A stretch of DNA of 64,000 nucleotides from Flavobacteriales bacterium UBA2104 (GTDB taxonomy: Bacteria > Bacteroidota > Bacteroidia > Flavobacteriales_D > Crocinitomicaceae). The position numbers and the translations under genes were made by a program. This document shows positions 1-8,644 of this stretch, in pieces. The notes beneath the pieces are model-generated. The model had not been told where the DNA came from and made no database searches. It worked only from the letters and a program-made list of their open reading frames with translations. The first letter of the stretch is position 1. Every line of letters starts with the position of its first letter. Location of the stretch: NCBI GenBank assembly GCA_002331485.1, contig DCYS01000001.1:21503-85502 (forward strand), in the 5' to 3' direction.

Positions 1-733
1 CTGTATGAATTCCCATAGGATCAAAGTTCTCTATTGAACAAATGATCACAACATTATCATTCTTGTCACGAAGTAACTCCAACTCATACTCTTTCCAACC
101 AAGTAATGCCTTATCGATCATCACCTCATGAATTGGTGATTCGTGAAGTCCGAAATCAAGTAGTTTATCAAATTCCTTTTCATCATGAACGATAGCAGCT
201 CCTGCACCTCCTAATGTATAAGACGCACGAATACAAACTGGCAATCCAAATTCCTGAGCAACTGATTTACCTTCTAGAAAAGATTTAGCTGTTTTTTGAG
301 GAGCCATTCCAATTCCGATCTCCTCCATTAAGTTTCTGAATGCCTCTCGATTCTCAGTGATCTCAATTGCATCAATATCAACACCAATAATATCAATGTT
401 GTTTTCTTCCCAAATGCCCATTTCATCACATTTGATGGCAAGATTTAAAGCTGTTTGACCTCCCATAGTCGGAAGCACAGCATCAATATCATGCTTAGCA
501 ACAATTTCCTTGATACTTTCTGGTTCTAATGGCTTCAGATAAATATTATCCGCCACTACCTCATCAGTCATGATCGTTGCAGGATTGGAGTTGATCAAAG
601 TAACCTCTATTCCTTCTTCACGCAATGATCGTGATGCTTGAGATCCAGAGTAGTCAAATTCACATGCTTGACCAATTACAATGGGACCACTTCCAATAAT
701 TAAAATCGAGTTAATCTTTTCGTTTCTAGGCAT
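1..733 (-). CDS. carB: carbamoyl-phosphate synthase large subunit, N-terminal part
   Basis: This is the first 244 codons of the large subunit of carbamoyl-phosphate synthase, which makes carbamoyl phosphate from glutamine-derived ammonia, bicarbonate and ATP for pyrimidine and arginine synthesis. The protein begins MPRNEKINSILIIGSGPIVI and shows the family's dinucleotide-like N-terminus (IGSGPIVIGQACEFDYSGSQA), the PTMGGQTALN segment, and the ATP-grasp stretch RASYTLGGAGAAIV. The family is about 1,050-1,080 residues, so roughly three quarters lie beyond base 1. The ATG at 731-733 is the only sensible start because the conserved N-terminus follows at once. The neighbouring hydrolase gene is divergent. 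Identification is secure. Confidence 0.95.
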   Translation of the reverse strand, partial: MPRNEKINSILIIGSGPIVIGQACEFDYSGSQASRSLREEGIEVTLINSNPATIMTDEVVADNIYLKPLEPESIKEIVAKHDIDAVLPTMGGQTALNLAIKCDEMGIWEENNIDIIGVDIDAIEITENREAFRNLMEEIGIGMAPQKTAKSFLEGKSVAQEFGLPVCIRASYTLGGAGAAIVHDEKEFDKLLDFGLHESPIHEVMIDKALLGWKEYELELLRDKNDNVVIICSIENFDPMGIHT

Positions 734-782
734 TCCAATTTCTCTTTATACTTGGTTATAAAAGTACGTTACAAATTGGACG

Positions 783-790
783 CAAATTTA
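783..790 (-). promoter_or_regulatory. candidate minus-7 box upstream of carB
   Basis: The minus strand reads TAAATTTG here, an exact match to the Bacteroidota minus-7 consensus TAnnTTTG, 49 bp upstream of the carB start. No TTG is seen at the expected minus-33 distance, so this rests on one element only. Confidence 0.3.
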
Positions 791-832
791 ATTCAATTTT
801 ACTACTTTTATAGGCGTGCATAATATTTTCTT

Positions 833-856
833 AGGAATTAAATACAAGTAATTCCT
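833..856. repeat. 8-bp inverted repeat in the carB / hydrolase divergent gap
   Basis: AGGAATTA (833-840) and TAATTCCT (849-856) are perfect inverted arms around an 8-base spacer. It lies in the 168-bp gap between carB and the divergent hydrolase gene. It could be an operator. It has no T-tract, so it is not a terminator. Function unknown. Confidence 0.3.
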
Positions 857-901
857 GCTAGAAAAGAAATTGGATTAACGGCTTGAAGGAATTGTGGTAG
901 A

Positions 902-1744
902 ATGAATGAACAAATTGAACATATCAAAAGATCAGTTTCAATCGATGACTTAACACTATCCTATAAAGTATATGGAAATGGTAAAACGGCGGTATTGTGC
1001 TTCCATGGGCATGGTCGTAGTTCAGAAGACTTTCATTTTCTTGCATCAGAAGATCGAAAAATAATATCTGTAGATCTTTTTTTACACGGTGATTCTACAT
1101 TTGATTCTTCTCGAGTATATAAAAACTTAGTGACTTCTGATGATGTTGAAAAATTGTTAGAAAAATTATTGTCCGAAGAAAAAGTTTCGAAATTTCATTG
1201 GGTTGCATACAGTCAAGGTGGACGATTTACACTTTCTGTTTTTCCGCGTTTTTCGGGTCGTGTTTTAAGTTTAAACCTCTTAGCTCCTGATGGATTGAAC
1301 GATAAAAACTTTTACAGTTGGTCTCAGCGCAGATGGTGGGCAAGAAGTTTATTCGCTCGATGGGTTAATCGACCAGGAGAGTTAATGTCAATTACTAAAG
1401 CATTGGCAAAAGCAAAATTAATTCGACCAAAGATCGTTGATTTTTTAGATTACTATACAGAAGATCGAGAAAGGCTAAAACTTGCACACGCGACGTGGAG
1501 AGGTTTCCGAAAACTACGTCCAGATAACAACGCTATAAAGTTAGAATTAGACAAAAACAATATTCCATTTCAGCTGATTATGGGACAGTATGACCAGATC
1601 ATTACAGTTGAAAGTGCAAAAGGCTTCCTTAGTGATATCAACAGATTGGATTCCCTTGTAATTCTACCATATGGTCATGATCTATTTAAACCTGAAATTA
1701 AAAATGAACTGAAGCAACTCCTCAATTTTGAGAGTAACAAATAA
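902..1744 (+). CDS. alpha/beta-hydrolase fold protein
   Basis: A 280-residue alpha/beta hydrolase without a signal peptide, so probably cytoplasmic. The oxyanion-hole segment CFHGHGRS is at residues 33-40. The nucleophile elbow is VAYSQGG with Ser104, where Ala replaces the first Gly of the usual GxSxG. Asp231 (MGQYDQI) and His259 (PYGHD) complete a plausible Ser-Asp-His triad. The substrate cannot be read from the sequence; esterase, lipase-like or C-C hydrolase activities are all possible. The gene stands alone between divergent carB and a convergent secreted-protein gene. Confidence 0.8.
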   Translation: MNEQIEHIKRSVSIDDLTLSYKVYGNGKTAVLCFHGHGRSSEDFHFLASEDRKIISVDLFLHGDSTFDSSRVYKNLVTSDDVEKLLEKLLSEEKVSKFHWVAYSQGGRFTLSVFPRFSGRVLSLNLLAPDGLNDKNFYSWSQRRWWARSLFARWVNRPGELMSITKALAKAKLIRPKIVDFLDYYTEDRERLKLAHATWRGFRKLRPDNNAIKLELDKNNIPFQLIMGQYDQIITVESAKGFLSDINRLDSLVILPYGHDLFKPEIKNELKQLLNFESNK

Positions 1745-1770
1745 AAAAAGCCGCTGAATGATCAGCGGCT
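1743..1770 (-). terminator. rho-independent terminator for the SBBP-repeat gene
   Basis: AGCCGCTGA (1749-1757), loop ATGA, TCAGCGGCT (1762-1770) form a perfect 9-bp stem. On the minus strand it is followed by seven T, so it ends the leftward gene. It also sits right after the rightward hydrolase gene and may act in both directions. Confidence 0.85.
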
Positions 1771-1793
1771 CATAATATCTTATTTATCGTCAA

Positions 1794-4295
1794 TTACTTC
1801 TTGATAATTCGTTTCTTCATTACTCCATTATTGGAAAGTACAGTGATCATGTATGAACCTGTTTCAACATGACTTAGATCAATCGAAGCTGATTCAGAAG
1901 TTAACTTCATTTCTGCGACTAATCTTCCAGTCATACTGTGAACAAGTATCGTTCTGTCAGCATAATTCTCAAAGATCAACTGAACCTCACCAGCTGTAGG
2001 ATTAGGAAACAATTCAAATTGCTCTAATTGATTTTCAACAACAAGACTACTCGTATCCTCACAAACCTCTCCTGATATTGTTAGTGTATCATCAGTTTGA
2101 CAACCGTTTTCATCTGTGTAGATCACTTCATATAGTCCATTACAATATAATGTTGTATCGAAAAGGAAAGCAGTACCCGTTGAGTCTGTATTCACTCCAT
2201 TGAAGAACCACTCTATATCTCCATCATTTGTGTTCACAAACAAATACTCACCCATTCCCTGAGTAATCTCTACTTGAGTTGGATTTGGATATAACGTAAC
2301 TGTAATAGTATCTCTGTCTTCACATCCGTCAGCAGAAACTCCTAACACTTCAATGTCAGCTGTGTTTCCTGGCACATAATAATCACCATTTTGCCCAACT
2401 ACATTTCCATTTGGAATTGAATACCACGTATATGTATCAGCTCCCGTAGCTCCTAATAGTACTGAATCACCTGGACATCTAAACCTGTCTTGACCTCCAT
2501 CTACTTCTGGAATGGCATATACAGTAACTTGAACATTAGTTGAATTCTGACAACCATCAGCATCAGTCACTGTAAGTGAATAAGTACCTGCTGTATCCGC
2601 AGTTATTGTTTGTGAGTTTTCTCCTGTATTCCAATCATAGTCTGCTGCCATGTCCGCAGTCAGATCAACAGATCCACCATCACAGAACTCTGTAGGTCCA
2701 CTTGGAGTGATCGTTGGACCCGGTAATGGATTAACCACCACTACAACAGTGTCAAAATCAATACATCCAGAACCATTTTCAGAACTAACAGCATAAGTTG
2801 ATGTCAGATCTGGAGTTGCAACTGGATTTGGACAATTCGTACAAGAGAAGTTTCCAGCCGTAATAGGATCACCAGAAACTAGTTGCCATTGATAATTCAT
2901 CCCTCCTGAAGCATTAAGTTGAGATGATTCTCCGATACATATTGTATCATCATCAGATGCAATAGTTTCTAACTGACAATATTTTATTGTACTATAATCT
3001 CTTAACGTTCCGCTTCCTGATGAAGAACCTGTAACAAATATATTTCCAAAATCATCGATCTCGAATGCTGTCATCTGGTCACTATTCGAAGCCGGACCAT
3101 CAAAACGCTTGGTCCAGATCTCTGTCCCAACAGTATCCAGTCTTACTGTAAAATAATCATCAGAAGAACCAGATAAATTAGAGTAACCTGAAACATAAAG
3201 TTCGTAATTTGAATTTATTCTTAATCCACGTGCCTCATCAAAACCATTTGAACTCGACTGATAAACATAATCCCAATGCTGAGTTCCATCTGGACGGAAA
3301 CGAGAAACGTAATAATCTTCTCCGTTTCCAGTATTTTTTATACTTCCAGTTACATAAATATTGTTCAATGGATCAACTGTGAGACTTCTTGGCTTGTCCT
3401 CTCCTCCATCAGTTCCTCCGTAAATTTGCTCCCAAACGAACGTACCTCCTGTACTGATCTTAAGTAGTAAAATATCATCATCATCGATTAGACCTCTATA
3501 ACTTTCACCAACTACATAAGTATTTCCATCTGGAGCTACAATAATATCTTTCGGACTATCATCCTGACCATTACCATCATGACGGTAATTCCATAGGATT
3601 CCCCCTGTAGAATTATATTTCAACGTATAGTAATCTAAACCGTTTGCACCAGCGTTACTTTCTCCAGTAACATATACATTATTTGACGCATCAACGGTAA
3701 CAGCATTCGCAAAATCTCGTGCTGAACCCGCGAAATATTGATCAGACCAGTTTAACGCACCTGCACTGTTAACAGAAATAGCAAGATAATCGATGTCACC
3801 TGCTCCAAAATCAACACCTCCAACGGCAATAACATTATCGTTAGCATCGATTGTTACATCAGCACATTGGTCAAAATTCGCAGTTCCTGGATGCGAGTAA
3901 GTCCATACTGTAGAACCATTTGCACCATTTAATTTCTTCAAGAAAACATCGAAATCAGCACCACTCACTTGGTGATGACCAGCGATAATAACATCTCCAT
4001 TACTATCCAATACTAGTCCTATAGCTTCATCCAGCCCACTAGCTGGACCATCATGAGTAACATTCCACAACTCATTACCATCTACGTCATACTTGATGGT
4101 AATCACATTGAATTGAGTACCATTAAATGAGGTACCAACCACATAGGAATTACCAGATGCATCGATAACAATATCTTCACTGTAGTCATCGTTTCCGTTG
4201 TTATCAAATCGACTCTCCCAGAGAATATTGACTTGCGAAATAGAGGTAGCTGAAATTACCAATAAAAAGATTGTTGATAGTAGTGCTTGTTTCAT
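1794..4295 (-). CDS. secreted SBBP beta-propeller repeat protein with T9SS C-terminal signal
   Basis: An 833-residue exported protein. Residues 1-20 form a signal peptide (LLSTIFLLVISATSIS). About residues 35-440 contain repeated units of the form D-x-x-GN-x-Y-V-x-G-x-S (for example NSYVVGTSFNG, NNVYVTGESNAG, NIFVTGSSSGS), the SBBP type that builds beta-propellers. Residues 450-750 carry cysteine-containing Ig/PKD-like segments (CIGESSQL, FCDGGSVDL, CPGDSVLL). The last 75 residues (ELFPNPTAGEVQLIF ... GSYMITVLSNNGVMKKRIIKK) are a Por-secretion type A sorting domain, so the protein should cross the outer membrane by the T9SS and be surface-anchored or released. Its molecular target is unknown; an adhesin-like role is inference. 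Confidence 0.88.
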   Translation of the reverse strand: MKQALLSTIFLLVISATSISQVNILWESRFDNNGNDDYSEDIVIDASGNSYVVGTSFNGTQFNVITIKYDVDGNELWNVTHDGPASGLDEAIGLVLDSNGDVIIAGHHQVSGADFDVFLKKLNGANGSTVWTYSHPGTANFDQCADVTIDANDNVIAVGGVDFGAGDIDYLAISVNSAGALNWSDQYFAGSARDFANAVTVDASNNVYVTGESNAGANGLDYYTLKYNSTGGILWNYRHDGNGQDDSPKDIIVAPDGNTYVVGESYRGLIDDDDILLLKISTGGTFVWEQIYGGTDGGEDKPRSLTVDPLNNIYVTGSIKNTGNGEDYYVSRFRPDGTQHWDYVYQSSSNGFDEARGLRINSNYELYVSGYSNLSGSSDDYFTVRLDTVGTEIWTKRFDGPASNSDQMTAFEIDDFGNIFVTGSSSGSGTLRDYSTIKYCQLETIASDDDTICIGESSQLNASGGMNYQWQLVSGDPITAGNFSCTNCPNPVATPDLTSTYAVSSENGSGCIDFDTVVVVVNPLPGPTITPSGPTEFCDGGSVDLTADMAADYDWNTGENSQTITADTAGTYSLTVTDADGCQNSTNVQVTVYAIPEVDGGQDRFRCPGDSVLLGATGADTYTWYSIPNGNVVGQNGDYYVPGNTADIEVLGVSADGCEDRDTITVTLYPNPTQVEITQGMGEYLFVNTNDGDIEWFFNGVNTDSTGTAFLFDTTLYCNGLYEVIYTDENGCQTDDTLTISGEVCEDTSSLVVENQLEQFELFPNPTAGEVQLIFENYADRTILVHSMTGRLVAEMKLTSESASIDLSHVETGSYMITVLSNNGVMKKRIIKK

Positions 4296-4352
4296 AGCAG
4301 TTTTTTAATTCTTATATTGAGTATAACGTTAGATTAAATCAATCCGTTGATA

Positions 4353-4360
4353 CAAAATTA
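4353..4360 (-). promoter_or_regulatory. candidate minus-7 box for the SBBP-repeat gene
   Basis: The minus strand reads TAATTTTG, matching TAnnTTTG, 57 bp before the start codon. No clear minus-33 TTG lies within 17-23 bp. Confidence 0.35.
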
Positions 4361-4418
4361 AGTAAAAATTCTACACTGTATATTTTAATCCTCAATTTTT
4401 ACCTATTTGTCTATGTTA

Positions 4419-4452
4419 TTTGGTGGTTAATCAAAAAAAAACATTAATTTTG
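4419..4452 (+). promoter_or_regulatory. Bacteroidota-type promoter of the gliding/T9SS operon
   Basis: TTTG (4419-4422), 22 bp spacer, then TAATTTTG (4445-4452), fitting TTG-N17-23-TAnnTTTG. The start codon of the PKD protein follows 28 bp later. Confidence 0.6.
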
Positions 4453-4480
4453 CTTAATCAAACGAAATACTACTTGTATT

Positions 4481-7400
4481 ATGAAATATCTACTGCTTCT
4501 AGCGTCTGTGATGTTTATTATGTTTCAAGCAAAAGCCACCCATATTATTGGTGGTAGTTTGACTTACGAACATCTAGGAGGATCTTCCTACAACGTTAAA
4601 CTTAAACTTTACAGGGATTGTGGACCAGGTAACGTTGCTTTTCCAAACAGTGTTACGATCACTGTTCGCCAAGGTAATGGAAACACCACTGGTCTTAACT
4701 TTACCATGCCTCGTTTAGGGATTATAGAATTAGATCCACCAATTGACTCATGTGCTGTTGACCCGGGAATTTGTGTTGAGGAAGCAGTTTTCTCATCAAC
4801 TGTAAGTTTACCACCATCAAGTACTGGGTATCACTTATACTGGGGGATCTGTTGTCGAAACGGATCTGTTCAAAACATTGTAAACCCATTGAATGTTACG
4901 GAGATGTTTCATACTTACATCCCAAACAATTCAGTATGGTTAACTAACTCTTCACCATCATGGGTTAATTTCCCACCAGTATTCGTTTGTCAGGGTGAAG
5001 ATGTTGATTTTGATCATTCAGCTACAGATGCTAATGGAGATTCGCTTGTATACTCACTATACACTCCTTATCAAGATGATAATCCTGTTTTCAACGGTAA
5101 CCCAATACCAGACAATATTCAATTCAACCCTGTTCCTTGGGAAACTGGATATGGTCCGAACAACCCGTTGAATAACTCAGGTACTCCTCTCGTAATTGAT
5201 CCTCAAACAGGTCAATTGAATGGTATACCTGAAGACATTGGTCAGTTCATTGTAGGTATTCGATGTGAAGAATACAGAAATGGAGTTAAGATCGGTGAGA
5301 TAATCAGAGACTTCCAGTTTAACGTGATCGATTGTCCACCAGCAGATGACGCTGCTATAGGACCCGTTACTGGATGTGCTGGTAACACGGTTGACATGAT
5401 CAACGCTTCTTCTGCAGGAGCTACTGACTTCTATTGGGACTTTGGTGATGGCTCACCAGGTGTTCAGGCATATGAGCCTTCTCACACTTACCCAGGTATT
5501 GGTGACTATACTATAATGCTTATTGCTCAGTACAATACAGTTTGTGCTGATACAGCTTATTATGATCTTTCTATTGGAGGTGTTGATGCAGTGATCGATC
5601 CACAAGATTCTACTTGTATTTCAAACACTGTTAACTACACAGAAAGTTCAACCACAATTGGTAACATGGTTGTTGACTCATGGCAATGGGATTTTGGTGA
5701 TGGTTCACCGATCAGTACCGTTCCTAACCCAAGTCATAACTTCAACTCGTCAGGTGACTTAATAGTTGAGCTGATCGTTGGAACTGACGCAGGTTGTTTT
5801 GACACGATCACAGACACGATATTCATTCAAGGACTCCCAAATGCAGATGTTGGTCCAGATACTACAGCATGTTTCAATAACCCTCAGATAAGTCTGAATG
5901 GGGTAATTTCCAATGCTACAGGTGGTGTTTGGGTAGGTGATGGTGGAACATTCTCTCCGAGTACCACTGACCTGAATGCAGATTACGATCCGACTCAAAC
6001 AGAGATCAATAACGGGTTTACTGAATTGATCCTTTCGTCAACTGGAAATGGATTTTGTCCATCAGATCAAGATACTTTAAGGATCGATTTCATTGACGGA
6101 CCGACCGTAGAAGCCGCTCCAGACATTGAGGTCTGTGCTGACACGAGCTCAGTTCCAATTAGTGCTACCTTCGATTTCGCAGGTGGGGTTGAATGGTATA
6201 CTGTAGATGGTACAGGTACATTTACAAACTCCTTATCAGCGAATACAACGTATATCCCGAGTGCTGCCGATGTTGCTGGAGACTCTGTTCTTATTTACGT
6301 TCAAACGATCATTAATGGTAACTGTGTTGGTGATTTAGATTCACTTTGGATCGAATTCTTTGACCCGCCAACGATCTCATTGGTGTATCCGGATTCCATT
6401 TGTGCTGGAAACCCTGTGGTACTAGATGCTAACTCTACAACTGGAGGAGGTATTTGGTCAACAAGTGGTGATGGATCATTTGATCAGGACACCTCAAATG
6501 CAACTGTATATAATCATGGAGCTGGAGATCTTGCGTTTGGCGAAGTAGACATTTACTTTGAGTCTACCAATAATGGAGGTTGTCAGATACAACGTGATAC
6601 TATAAACATTACCGTTCTGCCTTCTCCAGATATCGATTTCGATTTCTCAGAAGAATGTTATGGTGTACCTACTGACTTCACCAGTGATGTCACCTCTACT
6701 GATCCTGTAGTTGGTTACTCTTGGACTTATGGCGGAAATGAATTCTCTACTGATCCTAATCCATCGTTTACGATGCCGGATGTAGACACAAACAATGTGA
6801 CTGTTATTGTTTTCTCGCAAAATGGATGTTCAGATACACTTACCAAAGAAGTTTCTACTTTCTATTTACCAGACGTTGACTTCTTGACTCCTGCCCCATG
6901 TCTAAATGGAGGTACGCAGTATTATGACTCTTCAGAAGTTATCGGAGGATCTGTTGCATCTTGGGAATGGAACTTTGGTGATGGAAATTCCAGTACTGAA
7001 GAGAACCCACTTCATCAATATGATAATGCTGGAGATTATGATGTACAATTGATCGTAACTTCTGCAGAAGGATGCGTGGATTCATTAACAACAAATGTTA
7101 CAATATACCCAGGTCCAATTGCAGCATTCTCTGCAGATCCGCCATTTGCATATGTATTCCAAAATATTGACTTTACAGATGAGACACAAAGCGACTTCCT
7201 TATTGTGAATTGGGAATGGGATTTCGATGATGGAAGCTTCTCTAATGACCAGAATCCTTCTCACAATTACGACGAAGGTGACGATTACGATGTAATGCTG
7301 GTAGTAGAAGATGAAAACGGGTGTTTAGATACAACTAAGAATATTGTAAATATCTACCTCCCACCGAATGTACCATCAGGTTTTTCACCTAATGGTGATA

Positions 7401-7630
7401 ATAACAATGACTTCCTATATGTTTATGGTGGACCTTATGAGACTCTTGAATTCAAGGTTTACAATAACTGGGGAGAAGTTATTTTCACATCTAATGATGC
7501 AAGTATTGGATGGGATGGAACGTACAAAGGAGTAGATCAACCTATTGGTGTTTATGTTTGGACCGTAAGGGCTACAACATCAGATGGGAAAGAACACGAA
7601 TTATCAGGAGACACATCACTAATCAGATAA
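4481..7630 (+). CDS. large PKD-domain surface protein with gliding-type (CHU_C) C-terminal domain
   Basis: A 1,049-residue secreted protein. The signal peptide probably ends after QAKA (residue 19) and is followed by THIIGGSLTY, a typical start of Bacteroidota gliding-associated proteins. At least four PKD domains are visible by their WDFGDG cores near residues 317, 400, 827 and 909. Residues about 966-1049 (GFSPNGDNNNDFL ... YNNWGEVIF ... GWDGTYKG ... PIGVYVWTV) are the gliding-motility type B sorting domain recognised by the T9SS. Type B substrates are often attached to PorP/SprF-family partners, and such a gene follows 9 bp downstream. A structural, adhesive surface role is inferred. Confidence 0.92.
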   Translation: MKYLLLLASVMFIMFQAKATHIIGGSLTYEHLGGSSYNVKLKLYRDCGPGNVAFPNSVTITVRQGNGNTTGLNFTMPRLGIIELDPPIDSCAVDPGICVEEAVFSSTVSLPPSSTGYHLYWGICCRNGSVQNIVNPLNVTEMFHTYIPNNSVWLTNSSPSWVNFPPVFVCQGEDVDFDHSATDANGDSLVYSLYTPYQDDNPVFNGNPIPDNIQFNPVPWETGYGPNNPLNNSGTPLVIDPQTGQLNGIPEDIGQFIVGIRCEEYRNGVKIGEIIRDFQFNVIDCPPADDAAIGPVTGCAGNTVDMINASSAGATDFYWDFGDGSPGVQAYEPSHTYPGIGDYTIMLIAQYNTVCADTAYYDLSIGGVDAVIDPQDSTCISNTVNYTESSTTIGNMVVDSWQWDFGDGSPISTVPNPSHNFNSSGDLIVELIVGTDAGCFDTITDTIFIQGLPNADVGPDTTACFNNPQISLNGVISNATGGVWVGDGGTFSPSTTDLNADYDPTQTEINNGFTELILSSTGNGFCPSDQDTLRIDFIDGPTVEAAPDIEVCADTSSVPISATFDFAGGVEWYTVDGTGTFTNSLSANTTYIPSAADVAGDSVLIYVQTIINGNCVGDLDSLWIEFFDPPTISLVYPDSICAGNPVVLDANSTTGGGIWSTSGDGSFDQDTSNATVYNHGAGDLAFGEVDIYFESTNNGGCQIQRDTINITVLPSPDIDFDFSEECYGVPTDFTSDVTSTDPVVGYSWTYGGNEFSTDPNPSFTMPDVDTNNVTVIVFSQNGCSDTLTKEVSTFYLPDVDFLTPAPCLNGGTQYYDSSEVIGGSVASWEWNFGDGNSSTEENPLHQYDNAGDYDVQLIVTSAEGCVDSLTTNVTIYPGPIAAFSADPPFAYVFQNIDFTDETQSDFLIVNWEWDFDDGSFSNDQNPSHNYDEGDDYDVMLVVEDENGCLDTTKNIVNIYLPPNVPSGFSPNGDNNNDFLYVYGGPYETLEFKVYNNWGEVIFTSNDASIGWDGTYKGVDQPIGVYVWTVRATTSDGKEHELSGDTSLIR

Positions 7631-7639
7631 GATCAATTT

Positions 7640-8644
7640 ATGAATCGATTTAGCAAATTTTTATTATTGTTAGCTGGAGTGACGGTTGCACAGTTTTCAA
7701 CTGGACAGGATTTTCACTTTTCTCAGTATGATGCTGCTGCACTCAACACAAGTCCAGCGCTCACAGGAATGTTTGAAGGTAAGCACCGTTTCCATATGCA
7801 GTATCGAACTCAATGGTCGGCAGTGGCGACAAGGCCTTTTACAACGGCATTGATCTCTTATGATGCTAGATTAAATAATCGCTGGAGTGTAGGAGTTCAA
7901 GCTTTAAACTATCGAGCGGGAGCAGGTGCCTATAATGCAGCTCAGATTTTACCTTCTGCATCATATAGTATTCCTCTTTCGAAAAGCAAGTTTCACCGTT
8001 TGACTTTAGGTGTATCTGCTGGAGGTTTCCATAAAACATTTGACCAAAATGCTTTAACATGGGGGGCTCAATATGAGGCAACTGCTCAAGGTGGAGGATT
8101 TAATACTGCTTTAGGTTCCGGAGAAACATTCCAGAACAACAGTGTACTCAGACCAGATTTTAATGCAGGAGCTTTATATTTCTTTGCGGCCCCTGGAGCT
8201 CGTGTCAATCCATTCATTGGAGCAAGTGCATTCCACTTATCATCGCCAAAAGAATCGTTCTTTGGAGCAGATAATAGATTACCAATGCGTTACTTAGTTC
8301 ATGCAGGTGCTCGAATTGGAATTACAGAACGACTTTCTATTTTGCCGAAAGTTTTTGTTCAATTACAAGAGGAAGCTCAGGAAGTAACGATCTCTGCACT
8401 GGCTCATTATCACCTGAAAGGACCAGACGTGTTCTTGATCGGTGGATTCACTTTCAGAAACGCTGATGCAGCAATTATGGATATTGGAGCTAAATGGGGA
8501 CAATGGCAGGCCAGAGTTTCATATGACTTCAATATTTCAACATTGAAAGTAGCAACGAATGGTAGAGGTGCAACTGAATTAAGTTTGACCTACATTCTAT
8601 TCAAAGATATTACTAATCCAATACCAACATGTCCAAGGCTATGA
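7640..8644 (+). CDS. PorP/SprF family type IX secretion membrane protein
   Basis: A 334-residue outer-membrane protein with a signal peptide (FLLLLAGVTVAQFSTGQ). The mature N-terminus DFHFSQYDAAALNTSPALTGMF is the hallmark of PorP/SprF proteins (DPHFSQ...P..LNPA..G). The rest consists of alternating beta-strand segments, as expected for the 14-stranded barrel. In this family the gene is usually paired with a type B T9SS substrate, as here, and the barrel is thought to hold the substrate at the cell surface. It lies 9 bp after the PKD protein gene and its stop codon overlaps the next start (ATGA). Because several paralogues per genome are usual, it need not be the motility SprF itself. Confidence 0.9.
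   Translation: MNRFSKFLLLLAGVTVAQFSTGQDFHFSQYDAAALNTSPALTGMFEGKHRFHMQYRTQWSAVATRPFTTALISYDARLNNRWSVGVQALNYRAGAGAYNAAQILPSASYSIPLSKSKFHRLTLGVSAGGFHKTFDQNALTWGAQYEATAQGGGFNTALGSGETFQNNSVLRPDFNAGALYFFAAPGARVNPFIGASAFHLSSPKESFFGADNRLPMRYLVHAGARIGITERLSILPKVFVQLQEEAQEVTISALAHYHLKGPDVFLIGGFTFRNADAAIMDIGAKWGQWQARVSYDFNISTLKVATNGRGATELSLTYILFKDITNPIPTCPRL

Noticed and set aside
3000..4240. Repeats in the SBBP gene considered as a tandem DNA repeat or CRISPR-like array
   Set aside because: Units differ in length and DNA sequence; the periodicity is that of beta-propeller protein blades.
5431..7320. Repeated WDFGDG-coding segments considered as a DNA repeat array
   Set aside because: They are diverged PKD protein domains, not near-identical DNA repeats.
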